Source of the DNA: Polychytrium aggregatum
Lineage: Eukaryota > Chytridiomycota > Chytridiomycetes > Polychytriales
Reading direction: 5' to 3'
Length of the DNA: 64,000 nucleotides
NCBI RefSeq assembly: GCF_025602895.1
Contig: NW_026516227.1
Span: 62,001 to 126,000 of the forward strand
Shown: positions 28,691 to 42,600 of the stretch, piece by piece
Numbering within the stretch: the stretch's first letter is position 1
How the letters are laid out: every line of letters starts with the position of its first letter
Notes under the pieces: model-generated
Told to the model about the DNA's origin: nothing
Database searches by the model: none
What the model saw: only the letters and a program-made list of their open reading frames with translations
Made by a program: the position numbers and the translations under genes

Positions 28691-29374
28691 CTCGGTTACT
28701 AGCGAGCACGGGCCAGGAGGTGGATGTGAGGCAGAAGCGAGGGAGGTGTCTGAGCGGCACAAGCCATCTGGGCTCCTCCTCCCAAGGGCCAGTGATTGGC
28801 GAAGGGGCCTTGGCCATGATGCTCCGAGAAGGGCCGCGAGTGATCCATGGGCAGGACCGTGGGAAACGCGGGCCAAGCCGGGGCGGATGATAGGGTTGCG
28901 CCGCAGGGCTTGTCGCCAGGGCTTTTCCTAATGCGGCCGGCTGTGTCCGCGGCTCTCGCGTGGCCGCGGCGCCTCCTCGCGAGGCACGGCCAGTCGCCCT
29001 CCTGTTCTCTTGCTGCTCGTTTCCTGCTCGCTTGCTGTTCGTCTGCTCGCACCGCTGTCGACGCCGAGCATCCTCCGGCCCACCACCCGACCGCCAACGA
29101 CAGAACGCATCCCGCGGTGCCCCCCCATTCTGCGGCCCTGTCTGCTTGGTCCTGACCCGCCTGTCACTCCGGGACCCTACGTGTCGCTCCGTCGCTCTCC
29201 TCTCGGGCGGCAGTGTTCGCCAGCGTCGAATCGCAGCGCATCGTGTTGCCCATCCGAGCCGGGCTCTACCGACGCTTGCATCCTCCGCATCGCCACGCCA
29301 AGCCAAGGCCGCTCTCGCTGCCCTAAAATTTCGGCCCAAGTTGCTCTGGGCTTTGGTCACCCGGATCTTCCACC
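28691..29374. promoter_or_regulatory. Divergent upstream region of the coiled-coil gene and EFR3
   Basis: 684 bases between two outward-facing ATGs, very GC-rich with CTCG/CTGC-type runs. Open frames on both strands have no domain similarity. Expected to hold both promoters; no single motif stands out. Confidence 0.5.
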
Positions 29375-32300
29375 ATGTTCGACACGCTGCTATGCTGCGG
29401 CTCATGCTACAACCATGTTACCATGGTCAACAACGTCTTTCCCAGCCAGCCTGGTGAAGAGGGCCCCAAGCCAGCGAGTCTGTCGCTGCTCGTCAACTAT
29501 GCACAGACAAAACCCCACAAGTTAACCAAAATCGGCGTCTATCTCGAAAAGCGGCTGGCCAAGGACAAACGAAGAGGCAAAACCGGGTGAGTGGAACGCC
29601 GATGCAGCGGCTGCAGCCTTCACCGGAGCCGCATCCGGAGCAGCTGTCCAGGAGCCTTGCCTTCCATATCCTTAGCAGTAGCCGGATAGCGTTGGCACAC
29701 CCGCTCCGTGCCCTCCGCTGCCTCCTCCGCCGTCCTGGAGAAGCATCGGGGCAGTATCTCCATGCGTGGTGCGTCTCGTTGGGATCGATGCTCAAGCGAC
29801 CGTCTCTTGTCTTGCTGAAACGCATACCGGTCTCCTCTCAGCTACATCAAAGTGACTCTCGCCATCCTCAACAAGCTGCTGGCTGAGTGCCATACCCATC
29901 TGAACCTGATTTCAAAGTACACGCTGAGGATCGTCATGGAGATTCTGGACTATCCGGATACCGAGCTGATGTTGGATGCCACGAGCACCGTACGTGTCTG
30001 CTCTGGAGCTGTGCTATCGATTGCGTGTCGTGCAGCCAGTCAATCGACTGGGCCGTTCATCCGCTGCAGCCTTCTCGGCCCATTGCTCAGAGCTAGCAGC
30101 GACCACTGCGTGCTCTGGATATCTCGGACAATTCGCAACGATGGCGTCACGTCCGATGCGCCTTTTCACACATCCACTCTCCTTATTGCCTTCCACAATG
30201 CAGTTTGTGATCTTCAGCGAGTACTACCAGCACGAAATCACCGACCCCGAGTTTGTTCGACTGTACGTGGAGCTTGTTGGCAAGTTCTGCGACAATTGCG
30301 AGTGCAACTCCACAGACTCGCTGCTGAATCACAAGTAAGCGTACTTTGCCAACTCTGCGCTTGAGGGTCGTGCTTGCGCATTGATTCCCGTCATTGCACA
30401 CGGACGCTCGTTAGTGCATCGAGTGCCAAGCTGCGTATGCCAGTGCACGCTGAGCGTGGCTCAGATCAGTGATCAAGCCCCATGCCTTTGACGAATGCGC
30501 CGCTGACATGCTTGTTTCGCCTCCGCTGGCATCCATCGATAGAACTCGAATCTCTGGATTGAAGGCCATCCAATCGATCGGATCCAACGACAATTTCCTC
30601 AAAGATGCATCGGTCGAGCAGCTGGTCAAGCGCATGATCCCATCCTCCCTGCACAACCTAACCTACACACAATCGAATCGAGATCCCCCTAAGGCCACGT
30701 AAGTCTTCTTGCGAGTCGGAGTCTATGGAATGTGCCAATAATCGTCGGCACGGAACATCAACAGCATCCGTCTCTCGATTGAGATACGAGCTTTGTTTAG
30801 ATCCAAACCGCATCGTGGGGTGTGTTGCCTTGTTCAGCATGCATTTGTCAACGGTTTCTCATCCCGCCTTCTCAATGCGGTAGCATGAATACTGCTATGA
30901 TGTCGCACTCGCGCGCCTCCGTGATCGATCACCTCTTCAACGACGATGAGCTGCACCAGGTTGCCTCGAGCTTTTTGAAGGAAGTGTTCCGGCGAACAAA
31001 TGTCAACAACATCAAACTGCTCTCCGACACGGTCTTTGGGTAGGTTGGCGATCTTGCGATATCCCGCATGATGCCATGATATGGAGTGTCCATGATGCAA
31101 AATGCCATGCCCATACTATGATGCCCCTTATTTTGTTGTCTGCATTCGCCAGACTTTCCTGCCCGGAAACCTGCCGCATGTTTTCCAAAGAACAGTCGGC
31201 ATTAGTGGCAATTCGATTGCCACCCCCCACACTTGCTGACGAGACAACGTTGCTGACGAGACAACGTTGCTGATGAGACAACGCGCATATGCTCTCGGTT
31301 TTACCACCCAGCTTCTTCTCGGAAAACAAGGCGTGGAAGGCATCCGAGAATGTTATCCGGGCGTTCGAGATCATAACGAGTGCCGTTCCCGTAAGTCAAG
31401 CATCGTAGACTGTGTGTGCATCCGCATGGCCCAGGCCATCGTGACGCTCGAAAACCAGCATCTGTATCACAGTCCTCATAACCATCCCTCCACCGCTCTG
31501 AAACTCAGGATCAATACCGCCACGTTCTCATGAAGCGGATTCTCGAGCTGCTCAATCATGAGGTTGCTGGAGAAGATGCAGCTCGATCCACGCTCGTCCA
31601 GACCTTGACGCTACTGATTGCGGCCGGTGGAAGCTCGGCGGGTCTGTCGCCTATGGAGCTTCTCGAGGCGCTCGTTCGGCACCTGATGCACACAGTCACT
31701 GTTGGACACGGCGATTCCGTGACTGAAACCAGGAGCCAGCAGCGTCTGATCGAGGCCATTGCTGCCATGAGCAAAAACATTGCGTATCCCGAGCAGCCCA
31801 ACGAGATCCTTGTGTATTTGATCAACCGCCTCGCGATCGACCCAGCGGCCCCAACGACCACCACCCCGGACGATCAGCAAAACTGCACGCGACTGGTGCT
31901 TTTCAAGACCATGAACTGCTTCTTGGTGGAGCGCATTGAGATGCTGACCAAGCGCGACTCTCCCAGTGGCGGTCTGGGGCAGACACGTCGCCAGTCATTT
32001 ATCCGCTCTCCCTTCGACATGAATCTCCTTGTGCCACTGCTCAAATTTTACTACGACAATCGCTCAGGTGGGACGCTAATGGGTGGAGCATAGAGCTGGA
32101 TCGCCCTGACACCGGAAACACTCAACGCTTTCACTGTTGATCGGAGCGCAGCCGATTGACAGCACCTGACTCATCATCATACATTCGATAGATGTGCGAC
32201 ATGGATTTCACAAGTTCATGTATTCGCTGATGACCCTTGAGGGGATCGAGTCTGGGTAGGTTTCCGCCGCCAGCACGCGGCTCACGGCTGTCCTTCCCAT

Positions 32301-34617
32301 CCTCGAGCGCGGAGGTCAAGCAGCTTTTACATCAGCCGTGACTAAACTGTGCTATCGCCCTGTGTAGCTCTGTGTATTCTCCTATCGCCGATCGATTCTG
32401 TATCACGCTCTTCCGCACCCTCTACGACTATGCTCAGAATCCATCGAATCTGCCTGCCGACTACGTCGCCATCGGACTGAGCTTTTCCAAATCACTCACG
32501 CGCTACTACGGCGAGGCCCTTCTGGGAGTAACCCCTGTGCTCTTCAAGCTCCAGGTGCGCACTTTTGGGCAGGGACGAGTCGATACGTATGCGAGCGCGC
32601 TTGAAATCCCAGTGGCAGGCACCATGGAGGCACCATGGGTGTCAAAGTCTGCTTGTCCAGCGCTCTCAAAGCACCGTGAACTTACCGGCAGAGGCCACGA
32701 TGTCGGTTGCTTGCTGATTCCCTGCTCATCGCGGTTCATCCAGGCATTGCTTCAGCAGGGAGCAATTGAGTTCCCGCGACAGCAGCGCGGCCTCAACAAT
32801 GTTATCATCGGGGTGTTCTTGCAAGCCGCTAGCATCTTCAAGAACGCAAGTCTTGGCGCATATGTGGAGCAGGTAGGCATTTCGTCATGTGTCCTTTCAG
32901 CGGAAGGCCCAGCGAATGTGTCTGATGGATCCAATCGGGGCTTATTTTGTCAGGTTCAGCATGAGCTGTCAACCCACCAGTGGGCTCCCTCGATCGAGAT
33001 CTCGTTTGAAGCATACGAGTCGCTGCTCGGCAAAACCTTTGAGTATGTATATACGCTCGGATGCGGCGGTCTGATACCCCAGCCGAAGGAACTACGAGCG
33101 GGCACATGGTCATCGGGCTGCCTGATCGAAGTGATCCCGGCGAATCGGAAGTGATACGGGTAAACCAGTCATGTTCGGCCACCCTGGCTCACTCCCTACT
33201 TGAATTGCAGCGACACCGAAGGTTTGAGCTCGGACTATCTCCAGCCGGTATCGGTCTTCCTTTCCAGAGAACGGGTGATTGATATTTTGAGCAGCGAGCC
33301 GCAGCTCAGCATGGTTAGCGATCTGCGGGTCCAACTTGCCATCGAATACAATCCCGAAGAAGTCGAACAAGGTACGGGCGGCATGATGGCTCTCCTCTCC
33401 TCGGGCACTTGATGCGTCGTCGCGACAGTCTGCCACGGCTATCGACAGTTTATTCTAACGCAGCGACTTTGACACAGCGCTTGCGGCAGGCGCCTCACGG
33501 AAGCGACAGAAGTCTCTTGGGCGGCTAGCTCCCGCAACAACGTTCCTCAACCCCGTACCAGGCACTTCGCCCACTCCCGGCAAGGGCACCTCGCACAAGT
33601 CCAGCACCGTACGTATTGCTGGTGGTGCTGCGCGACCGACAGTCCGATACAGCCGCCGACGATACACATGACGACTGCCGTTCTCCTCGACATACTTTAA
33701 TTACTCACTGTGCATTCTCTTTTCCAGAAGGTGGAATCGTCGCCGATAAAACTCGAGGAGCTCAAGGAGGCTCTCGGTAGGTGGCTTGTGGCGCAAAGTG
33801 TAGAAACAGCCAGGCTTGACTGAGTTGGCCGGTGCATCTGTATCGAACGCAGCTGTTGCGCCGATTGCAAGGCGGTAGTCGTCCTAACAGTCCGCTTTGC
33901 ACCCCCGCCTCCGCCTCGCCAGCCGGACCCAGCAACATTGTTGTGACCAACCCGGCAGCCGAGGCGCGCGACTCGGTCAGCCCGGCGAGCGATCTCGCCA
34001 CCAGAGTGGGTATCACGAGCAGCGTCAGCGCCGGAAGTGGCTCATTGAGCCGGGCTGTGGCCGATCCCATCAAGGACGTCAAGAATATCCTGGGCTCTAT
34101 CAAACTCTCCACCGCGTAAGCAGCTTGCCTCGGGCCAGACTTTTGCGCTCCATATGCGGGGTTGATTTAGCTGGCGATAAGGTGTTCCGGAGTAGAGCGC
34201 TTCGGTGGATGTTGCTCCATGGATTCGCCTGACACAAATGGGAATTGCCTTTGTTTCGCGAATGACAGCGACAAGTCCTCTGTCCGATCCGAATCGCCGT
34301 CGCCCAACTTCAGCTCCGTGAAGGGCACCAAGCTCTCTGCATCAGCATCCACCACAGCTCTTCACGCCAAATCACCCAGCATCTTGCCGCAGCGGGCCAT
34401 ACAGCCCCAGGTGATCGGCGAAGCTCAAAATGGATCCGATGAGACCGTCGATGGAGTTCCAAACCGCCGTGTCGACTCTGATGGCAGCCTCGCCGACGGC
34501 CGAGCGTCGGCCTCAAGTCCCCTGGCGCTCGCGCTGCCCGCCATTCGGCTCAACAAGACCCCAAGCTCCAACAGCATGTCGAGCCTGCGTGCCAAACAGC
34601 CACAGACCCAGCTCTGA
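29375..34617 (+). CDS. EFR3: EFR3 plasma-membrane scaffold for PI4-kinase III alpha
   Basis: EFR3 anchors the Stt4/PI4KA complex (with Ypp1/TTC7) at the plasma membrane, supporting PI4P synthesis. Sixteen exons: 29375-29586, 29842-29989, 30204-30334, 30543-30698, 30884-31039, 31312-31390, 31509-32067, 32192-32255, 32368-32554, 32744-32872, 32954-33042, 33211-33371, 33478-33608, 33728-33776, 33872-34115, 34269-34617; total 2844 bases, 947 residues, all joins in phase. The N-terminus has Cys residues (MFDTLLCCGSC) of the kind palmitoylated for membrane binding, then KPHKLTKIGVYLEKRLAKD. HEAT-like helices follow (YIKVTLAILNKLLAECH, FFSENKAWKASENVIRAFEI, SDVRHGFHKFMYSLMTLEG). The C-terminal 250 residues are Ser/Pro-rich and probably disordered. 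The acceptors of exons 13 and 15 were chosen because nearer AGs give stops. Confidence 0.9.
31232..31283. repeat. Tandem repeat (about 17-18 bp, three copies) in an EFR3 intron
   Basis: Three copies of ttgctgacgagacaacg, the last with one change, lie in the intron between EFR3 exons 5 and 6, just upstream of the acceptor region. It looks like replication slippage. Confidence 0.85.
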
Positions 34618-35204
34618 TTCGAGATCCCTTGTGGCTGATGTTGCTTGCTGGAAATCGATCACAGCCGCAACGGCTGCCTTGGCGCGATTGTGCCCGAAGG
34701 CTGCAGAGCCAGCCCCAGAGTCCATGCACCTCGCTGCTGGCTGTCACGCAGCAGCAGGCCAATTCTTTCCCGTCTTCCCACAAGGTCCAGTCTTCGTTTC
34801 GTGCTGTCTCTAGATTGGGCACCTTTATGCGTGCTAAATTTCGTTAGAGTCGTTCCTGTACTTCTATCTATCGCCTTTGCCTTTCCATTTGCCGTTATTC
34901 CGAAATCTCTCCTTCTTTACGCCATTGTTTCCGAGTATCCTTCCTTGTGCCCTTTGGATCTCCAAGGCAATGGCTGAATACACCTTGGCCCTCTCCTCCT
35001 TCATCCCATCGCCGAGCGCGGCCCAAGGAGATGCTCCGCATAACATTGAGCAGGATGATCCGTGATTTCTTCATTTATTAGCGACAGCGAGTCGCCCAGA
35101 GGGAAGAGATCGGTCCGCCAAGTGTGCCCAACATCTGGTGGGTGTCGTGTATGTCGAATCGTCCTCGTCGTTGGGATCGTCGCGGGTCCAGACGCATATG
35201 TCCT
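34618..35204. other. Intergenic, convergent 3' flanks of EFR3 and NDUFB7
   Basis: 587 bases between two stops. The left half is T-rich and AT-richer than the surroundings (about 34800-34930), as expected for a 3' UTR/terminator. No gene seen. Confidence 0.6.
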
Positions 35205-35638
35205 CTAGTTCAACTCGGCCGCCACGGAGGCATTGGCAGCGTCTTTTCGCTCCTTGGCGAGCACGCGCATGCGACGTTGGTAGCTGGAGGGAGAAGGAGG
35301 GGGGAAGGAACCAACCTGTTCAGAACAATACGGATCGAGAGGACGCCAGGGCTGCATCTTCCGCAATCGCCAAACATCCAACGGCAGTGCTAAGCCCCTG
35401 TACATCCGCCGCATATGCGTGAGCTGGCAAGCCGACCCCATGGGTCAGTAATCAGTGCAGCGAGTGCTTACTCGTCGTATTGGCACTTTTGCCACGCCAT
35501 TCTTTCGTTTTCGCAGTGCCACGGGAGGTAGTAGCTGTCGATCCGGCAGCGGTTCAAGTCGGGCAGGAGATGGGCACAGTAGTCGCGCCAGGCGTGAGGG
35601 ATCTGAGTCTTGTCCAGCTCGGCCTGGGAGATCCGCAT
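35205..35638 (-). CDS. NDUFB7: NADH:ubiquinone oxidoreductase subunit NDUFB7 (B18)
   Basis: Accessory subunit of mitochondrial complex I, facing the intermembrane space. Two exons, 35472-35638 and 35205-35283 (intron gtaagc to ccag), joined in phase to give 81 residues. The twin CX9C motif imported by the Mia40 route is complete: RDYCAHLLPDLNRCR and WHCENERMAWQKCQYDD, each with nine residues between cysteines. The basic tail begins YQRRMRVLAKERKDA. The start was put at MRISQAELDKTQIP because fungal homologues begin at this distance from the first Cys. The open frame extends upstream without an ATG (through PTEIE), so an extra 5' exon is possible but not needed. Confidence 0.9.
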
Positions 35639-36696
35639 CTCTATTTCAGTCGGGGCACCCGTTCCGGTGGAGGAGATCCAGCGATCCACAGGTTGATTCC
35701 GAGGTTGGAGAATTGGTTTTGGGTGCACAGCATTCGAGTTGAGCCAGCAGATTCAGCACGTTCATCGGAGCAAAGCATGAAGCGCAGTCGAACCCGGAAC
35801 GATAGCGATAGTAAACGATGGGTCAGCGTCGCGGGAGAGACTCGTTCCGGCATCCGGACAGTTGACATCGATAGACTTGGCAACCCGATGGGGCGAGCTG
35901 CATCCCGTTGTTCGCATGGCAAAATACGATCTCGGTCGCCGCGCAGGCCCGAACCGCCTGCCTCGGAGGCTCTTTGACCCACATCAACGCGCGCTACAGC
36001 ATTCCCGGCATTTGCCTTGGACTCGAGCGATGTATCCTTGCCAAGATCGCCGATGGCAGGGCGGCGCCCACCCCAATGGTCTGGGGTCATCGGGTCAGGG
36101 CGCGGGATTGTTCCCCGATGCGAGCCATCGCGGGGGTGCTCTCCAATTGCGTGCTTGCCACCACAAACACACATGCACGACGACAGGGGCTATGGATACG
36201 ACGCATACTGGGGGGAGCGATGTCGTCCTCGTTGTGGTGATTTGTCATGGCGTCTGGAAGGGCCGGCTTCGGGTCGGGAGAAGGGGATATGGGCGAAGGA
36301 CGGTCAGCGCCTGGTGCAGAGAAACGGCGGTGTCGCTCGGGTTTGAGCAAAGACGACGAACAAACCGGCGTGCAGCCGGATCGAGCCGGGCAAATAATGA
36401 ACTCATTCATTTGTGTGGCGCGCAGTCGGGCCATTGCCGGGAGGAGCTCTGTGACACGCGAGCCACACACACACCCTGGCGATCGAGGACATGCTCATGA
36501 CGGGCCGCGAGTGCCGTCCAGGAGGCACCCATCTTGGCCCATGGTCTTTAGGATCCACTTATATTGTATCCCGAATATCGAGGATGAATGGACGCTTGCG
36601 ATGTGGAACAGCACTTGGTCACAGCAATACGGAATGCCACTGCGCCGCCGTGCCGGGTCGATGATTCTGAAGGGATTGAGGGTTGCCGTGATGGAT
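35639..36696. other. Intergenic between NDUFB7 start and dynein stop
   Basis: About 1.06 kb, with the NDUFB7 promoter on the left and the dynein 3' flank on the right. A minus-strand open frame (35641-36174) and a plus-strand one (36247-36738) have no recognisable features and are not called. Confidence 0.55.
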
Positions 36697-39600
36697 TTAC
36701 TCGTCGAGTTGGCACTGAGGTATACAAAGTGTTTATGATATGGACGAAGCCTGTGAGAAAGTAGCGGACGACAGGCAGCAAGACGTGCAGTTCGCTGTGG
36801 CGGGTGATGCTCCGCCTGCACGCTCTCGGGATCCATTGAGCCCGCCAATCCCATGCTCAACCCGTTCAGAGCACATGGACATTGTGTACGATGAAGGAGA
36901 GACGCACACGCACGACAGAGAGCACAAATAAAGAAACTCACCAGCAATGCAACGCCTTTGGCTATCCAATACGCAGGCGGATACGAAGTCGGCAGGTTGA
37001 TCGAGACAATGAAGTTGGTGGACTGCCCCGTGGTCGAAAGCGTTCCGGCTCGCGCCGATGTCTTGTACAGCGGGCAGACATAGAGGGTGCTGTCGGCTTG
37101 GGGAATCTGGGTTGGAATGAACCTGAGGAGAGGCATGGTCTACGGCAGTGATGGTAGCGATGGTCAGAGGCGGCGATGGGCAGCAGCTGATCGCAGCAAC
37201 AGCCGGATCATGCGTCGGTGCGCTCCAACGGAGCTTGTTGCTGGTGACTCCTGCGTCTTTGACCTCAAACTCACCGAAAACATCTCCATGGGAAACGAGT
37301 CGTGAAGTGACCGTTTGTCTCGGTCCCATCGTGCACCTTCGATAAACAGTCCAGACACAAACACACCGTCATGATCCGGATAGGTGATGCCCTCATCGTT
37401 GCCTTGGCTTGAGGTATATTCTCCGCTGCTACCAGGAGCAGACTCAGAGCCATCAGCCGCCGCCGGTGTTGCCGCTGCGCCTGTGTTTCTCGTCGTCCGG
37501 ATCGATTCGCCGTCCTCATAGTCGGAGACTTTGTATGCAAACACAAGCGTGTCGATTGGCACGTTGTACTTGCGTGCATGGTTTTGCAGAACTCCGGTCA
37601 GGAAGCCTACATGAAGTCATGTTTATGATCAGACGATGAGCGAAAGTACTTGGGTGTCGATATGGTACCGCCCAAGGCAACGCATTCGGAGAGGGGACTG
37701 GTTCCGTCCAGCGCTACCCTCCTCCCTCAGAACGAAAAACGTCTCACTATCAAGTGCAGCGATGTTAAATCCCCCCCCCGAAGCCGCGGTACTCCAGAGC
37801 GCCGGGGATATTGTGCTGGACATCCATGCATGCATGCACGCATTTCATATTCCAAAGGCGCCGGTCAGATCACACGCAGCGACGAAACGGATTGATCCAG
37901 TCTCTCGTACCTTGTGGAAAGTAAAAGCCAGAGAGCCAGAACGACGCGGGCTGCCCATGCTCAATCCACTGATTTAGTTCTGCCACTCGCTTGTGAAAGT
38001 CCTTGACCCAGCCGCCCAGCGGCTTCAGAGATGGATACGAAACCGCCGACCAACTCGCCGGAACCTGACAATTATGTCGCCACCAGGTTATGGTTGCGGA
38101 GGATAAGTATCTTTGCCAGCGCTAATGCGTCCCTCCCCCCACGATGCGCACCCACTGATTTCGATCGACGAACCTCGTTATTGAGCAAGCTGCGGAACAC
38201 CTTCTCGAGCTCGGAGCTCATCACCACCAGTCCTTTGACAGCCTTGTTGAGCGACTCGAGACTGGCTCGCACAACCAGATTCAGCTTGTTGAATCGCACG
38301 GTTTCCTGCAGCAGCACCGTGCTGAGCGAATTGAGCATCCGGCCATCTTCGTCGCGACGGAACATCTCCTCGAGGATCTTGCTGTTCGGCGCGTCGCTGT
38401 CTTTGATGGCTCCCTCGCTGCCGGGCACCTCGACAGTGATCGCCCCAGGCCATGATTCCAGAATGTTGGTTGCGATGTCGCTGACCATCTGATCGCTCGA
38501 TTTACCGCCTCCAGCCGACATGAGGCGGGGCTGGACATCGAGGACAGTCTTGAGGAGTCGGCGGGTTTCCTGAAGCTGGAAGCTGATGTTGGCATTTTCG
38601 TGCATTCCAAAGACCGAGGGCTCCTCCGTATAAGGCAGCGACTCGATGTAGGTCCGAAAGCTTGCAAGATCGCCATCAGGCGGCGCGTAGTACACCCCCG
38701 AGGGCGAGAATTTGTAGCCCTCCTCGAGGATCTGAGGATTGTAGTACTTGGCCAGAATCGATTTGAGCGTGCGCCGATCCCAGTCGTCCGTGACGCGGCC
38801 GCCGAATGTGATCTCGCCCGTGAGGTACGTGAGTGCGTCCCAGGCGACTGCCTTGTGCTCCTGCAGAAGATTCCGTAGCATAATAATCGAAACCTCCAGA
38901 TCCGAGTTGCTCCAGTCGTACATGATGTTCCATCCGAGGGCACCGAATTTCTTCCGCTCGTGAATGATGGCGTTGAAGAAGCACACGCCAAACAGCAACT
39001 TGCGGAAGCGCACGCCCTGCGGTGGGTGTTCGTCAAAGAGGTCTTTGGAAATATCGGCAAAGCTGCGGGCAAGATTGGCTCGCAGGCCCTTGGGGGGCTC
39101 GTTGGTGATCTTGACGCCCTCTTGCAGCACCGCCGTCGGAAACACCTTGGACGGCATCGATGACAAAAACAGGCGAAAGTTACGATGGATATCTGCCTCG
39201 GGGCTCGAGAATTCCTTGACCATGTTCTCGAGCTTGGTCATCCACGACGCGGCCAGGTGGCAGTTCTGCAGGAACACCCAGTCGCCACTGACCAGGGCGC
39301 GCCGAACAAGATCTTCTGCGATTGGTCCTTGTCCCTGTCCAAGCGAGATCATGTGGAGCCGGTCTTGCATCTCAACATCCTTGGAGGCTGCAAACTTCAT
39401 TAGTGCTGCGGTAGGATCTGACCCGGTCGAGAGTATGAAGATGAAGGGTGTCTGGTAGTTGGTGTCTTGGAAGGCTTTGGCCAGGTCCAGGGGCGGGATG
39501 TCGATGAACTCAGAGCCAATGTTGCGCTTCAGAAAGTCAATGACGGACTGGACGAGCTTCTCTTCGCGAAGGACCCGAACCAAGATCAGCTTTTTGAAAT

Positions 39601-42600
39601 CGCTGAGGTTGCCCTTGGTGTCGCCCGGAATGGCTTCGAAAAACGGTGTATCGGACTCGACCATCTTTTCCCAGTCGCTGGTGTATGTCGACATGTGCTC
39701 GACGAGATAGCTATACTCTGGGATCGATGCAGCGAGGTCGCAGCAGTTCTGCCACATGTAATTGGAGAGCCAGCGGCAGGTGGGCTTTGGCGGCAGCTCA
39801 GTTCTCAGCGCCCCACCGCCCCGAAGGAAAAAGTTCCACTCGGTGTCGTCGATCTGCTTGCGCTCGCGCATGATCTCAATGCAGATCATGAACGAATAGA
39901 TCATCTTATGCTGCTCAAACAGCCCGCGAGAGACATTCGAGAAGATCGTGAATGTAATGTTGCTGCACAGGATCTCGATGCGGCGCAGCAGGTCGTCCGA
40001 CTTTTCGGAATCGACAATGCACCTGCTGAAGAGGTTCTTGAAGTACTTGAGCGAAAACTGATACATCGAGTCGATCTCGGACAGGTCTGCGATCACAAAG
40101 TACAGTACCGAGCCGCGGATCGCCACGGGGCGATATCGCTCGCGCGCAATATTGATTTCCTTCTCGGTCTGCTCGGCCTGGGCTACGCGCTCCTTGATCG
40201 CGGCAGAGGTGACCTTGGATTGGTTCAGAGTGTTGATCAGCTCCTCGTCGTCGAGGATGTTGCCCTGGGAGTTGAACAGGAGCTTGAGAATCTTCTCCTC
40301 AATGTCCTTGAGCTGCTTCTTGTCGTTCGCAATATTGACAATCAGTGAGTTGCGCTGCTCCTCGAGCTCGGGCCGCTCGAGCTTCACGACGTCTGCGAGC
40401 AGCTGCCCCTCCAGGCCGGCCTTGGTGACCGTGAAGTTGATGATTGTGACTTTGATGCACACTTCCGGCAAATAGTGCGGATTCGCAAGCTTGGTGGTGA
40501 TATACAGCTTGAAGTTGCGGTCGTACTCGACGAATGAGTCTCCGAGCTTCATCAACAGTCGGCCACCCTGCCTCACAGTTTGCTTGAGCAACAAAGGCTC
40601 AAGAGCAGGGTCGAGTTGCTCGCCCACGTCCTCCATCAACACGGGCTGCCCCGTGCGGATCGCATTTTCCAGAGACCGCAAGAACTTGGAGTCGCTGAGC
40701 TTGACAATCTTGAGCTCGTTGCCCTCCATCTTGCGGATCCAGTTGTTAGCCTGGCCCTGGGGATCAATCATTAGGGGCCAACGGCGACCGCGTGTGACAA
40801 GGATACCGTTTTCGATCGAGAGCTCGTCTGCGGGGAGACCCTGAATGTTCCAGTCCCGAACAACCGCGGGATCGGCAAGGTGCTCCATCAGTGTAAAGTT
40901 ATCCGACACCGGGATGCCGATTTGCTTGCAGCGCCCGACCCACTCCTGAACGAGCTCGATGCGGTACGTCGAGGTAAAGGCGCCGTAGTAGGCTACGCAG
41001 GCCGAGCTCAAAAATATGTTGCCGACCAGCGCCTCGATCTGCTCGCTCAGCCGCTCCACGGACTCGGTCCAGCGGATCTGTTCGTCTGCCAGAGCCAGCG
41101 TCAGCTTGCTGGCCCGACCCAACCGCCGGGTGGTTTCCTCCATTTTATCCGAGAGCTGCTTTTTGGTTGCAATCGAGGTTTCGTATTTGTTCTTGAGCTT
41201 CTGCAGCTGCGACTCGACTTCTTGCAGAGCCGCGGTCTTCTCGGCGAGCTTGGCCATGGTGGCTTCAAGCATTTGCTGGGCTTCTTCGAGTCGCTTGCGC
41301 TTTGGAGCCACCTCCTTGAACACGCGCGAATAGAGATCCATAGCAACGACCCACATGCACATGCTCTTGCAGGCCTTGGACACTCGCTCGACCGCCTCCG
41401 GGTTGAAGTTTGGGTTCTGGATGTACTTCTGCAGCTTTTTCTGGATGGCCTCGGGGATGTTGTCTTTGTCGTAGTCTTGCATCTTCTTCATGAACTGTGA
41501 GTCTCCCAGCAGCTTTTTGGAGTTTTCCCAGTCGGGCTTGACCTTGAAGAGCAAGCAAATGGACTCCATCACCATGAGCACCGCATCAGGTGGTTTCGTG
41601 AACACCTTCAGCTCCGCAATGTCCTTTTTGTCGAGAGCCTCGAGGGCCTTGTATGCCGACTGCAGAGCGGGCAGGGCTTCGTCCAGATCCTTCTGCGCTT
41701 CGGCAGCAATGGCCTCGGTCGCAATGGCCTTTTCGCGGACAATCGCCTCCTCCTCAGACACCACTTTCCGCACCCCGTCTGCCGTTTCCTGGTCCTTGGC
41801 AATCTTGACCATCAGCACCTCCACGTCCTGGGCGCTCTGCTTCAATACCGGGCCGAGCTGCTCGAGCTCGATTTGCATGTTGGCGACAAGGTCGTTGGTC
41901 TCCTGCAGCTTGTTCAGGCCGTTTTTGAGCCGATCACGGGAGGCCCCCAGCTCCTTGCGCTTCTCCTGTAGCATCGCAACATAGAGGTTGATGAGCTCCA
42001 GGTAGCTTGTTGGCGTCGTGTAGTACTTTCTCCTCAGCGCTGTGTAGAACTTTTTGGCCATCTCGCCCACGGAAGAGTGGATATCGACGCACATCGAGGC
42101 GATCTTTTCGCGCATCTCCTCCGAGCCAAGATCGACAAACTCAAAGAATCGCTGCGACACCGATAGCAGGGCATCTTTGGGCCACTCGTCGAACCAATCG
42201 ATTGTACAGCAGTTGACCAGCGATGGAAACATGCGGCATCGGTTGCGGAAGGTATCTCCTACGGGGCTAGTGGCAAGCACAATGTGCAGATTGTCTCGGA
42301 CACGGCTGATGAAGAATTGGTAGACGCTGTCACGATCCTCTGGCAGGCCCTTCTCGCGGGCTATGGGCCGGAGATCGCCGAGGACTTTTTCTCGCTCGTC
42401 AAACTCGAGAAGATTCGGAACCTCTCCAGAGTTGAGGATGTTGTTGATGTCCTCCAGGAAGGACTCTTGCTTGATTTGGGTGTCCGAAAGCAAGAAAACC
42501 GTGTTCTTGCCATCGACACCGGCAAGGCGATACACTTTCTTGATGTCTTCACGCCACTCGACATCTCCATAGGTTCGTGTGAGCTCAATCTGCAGACACT

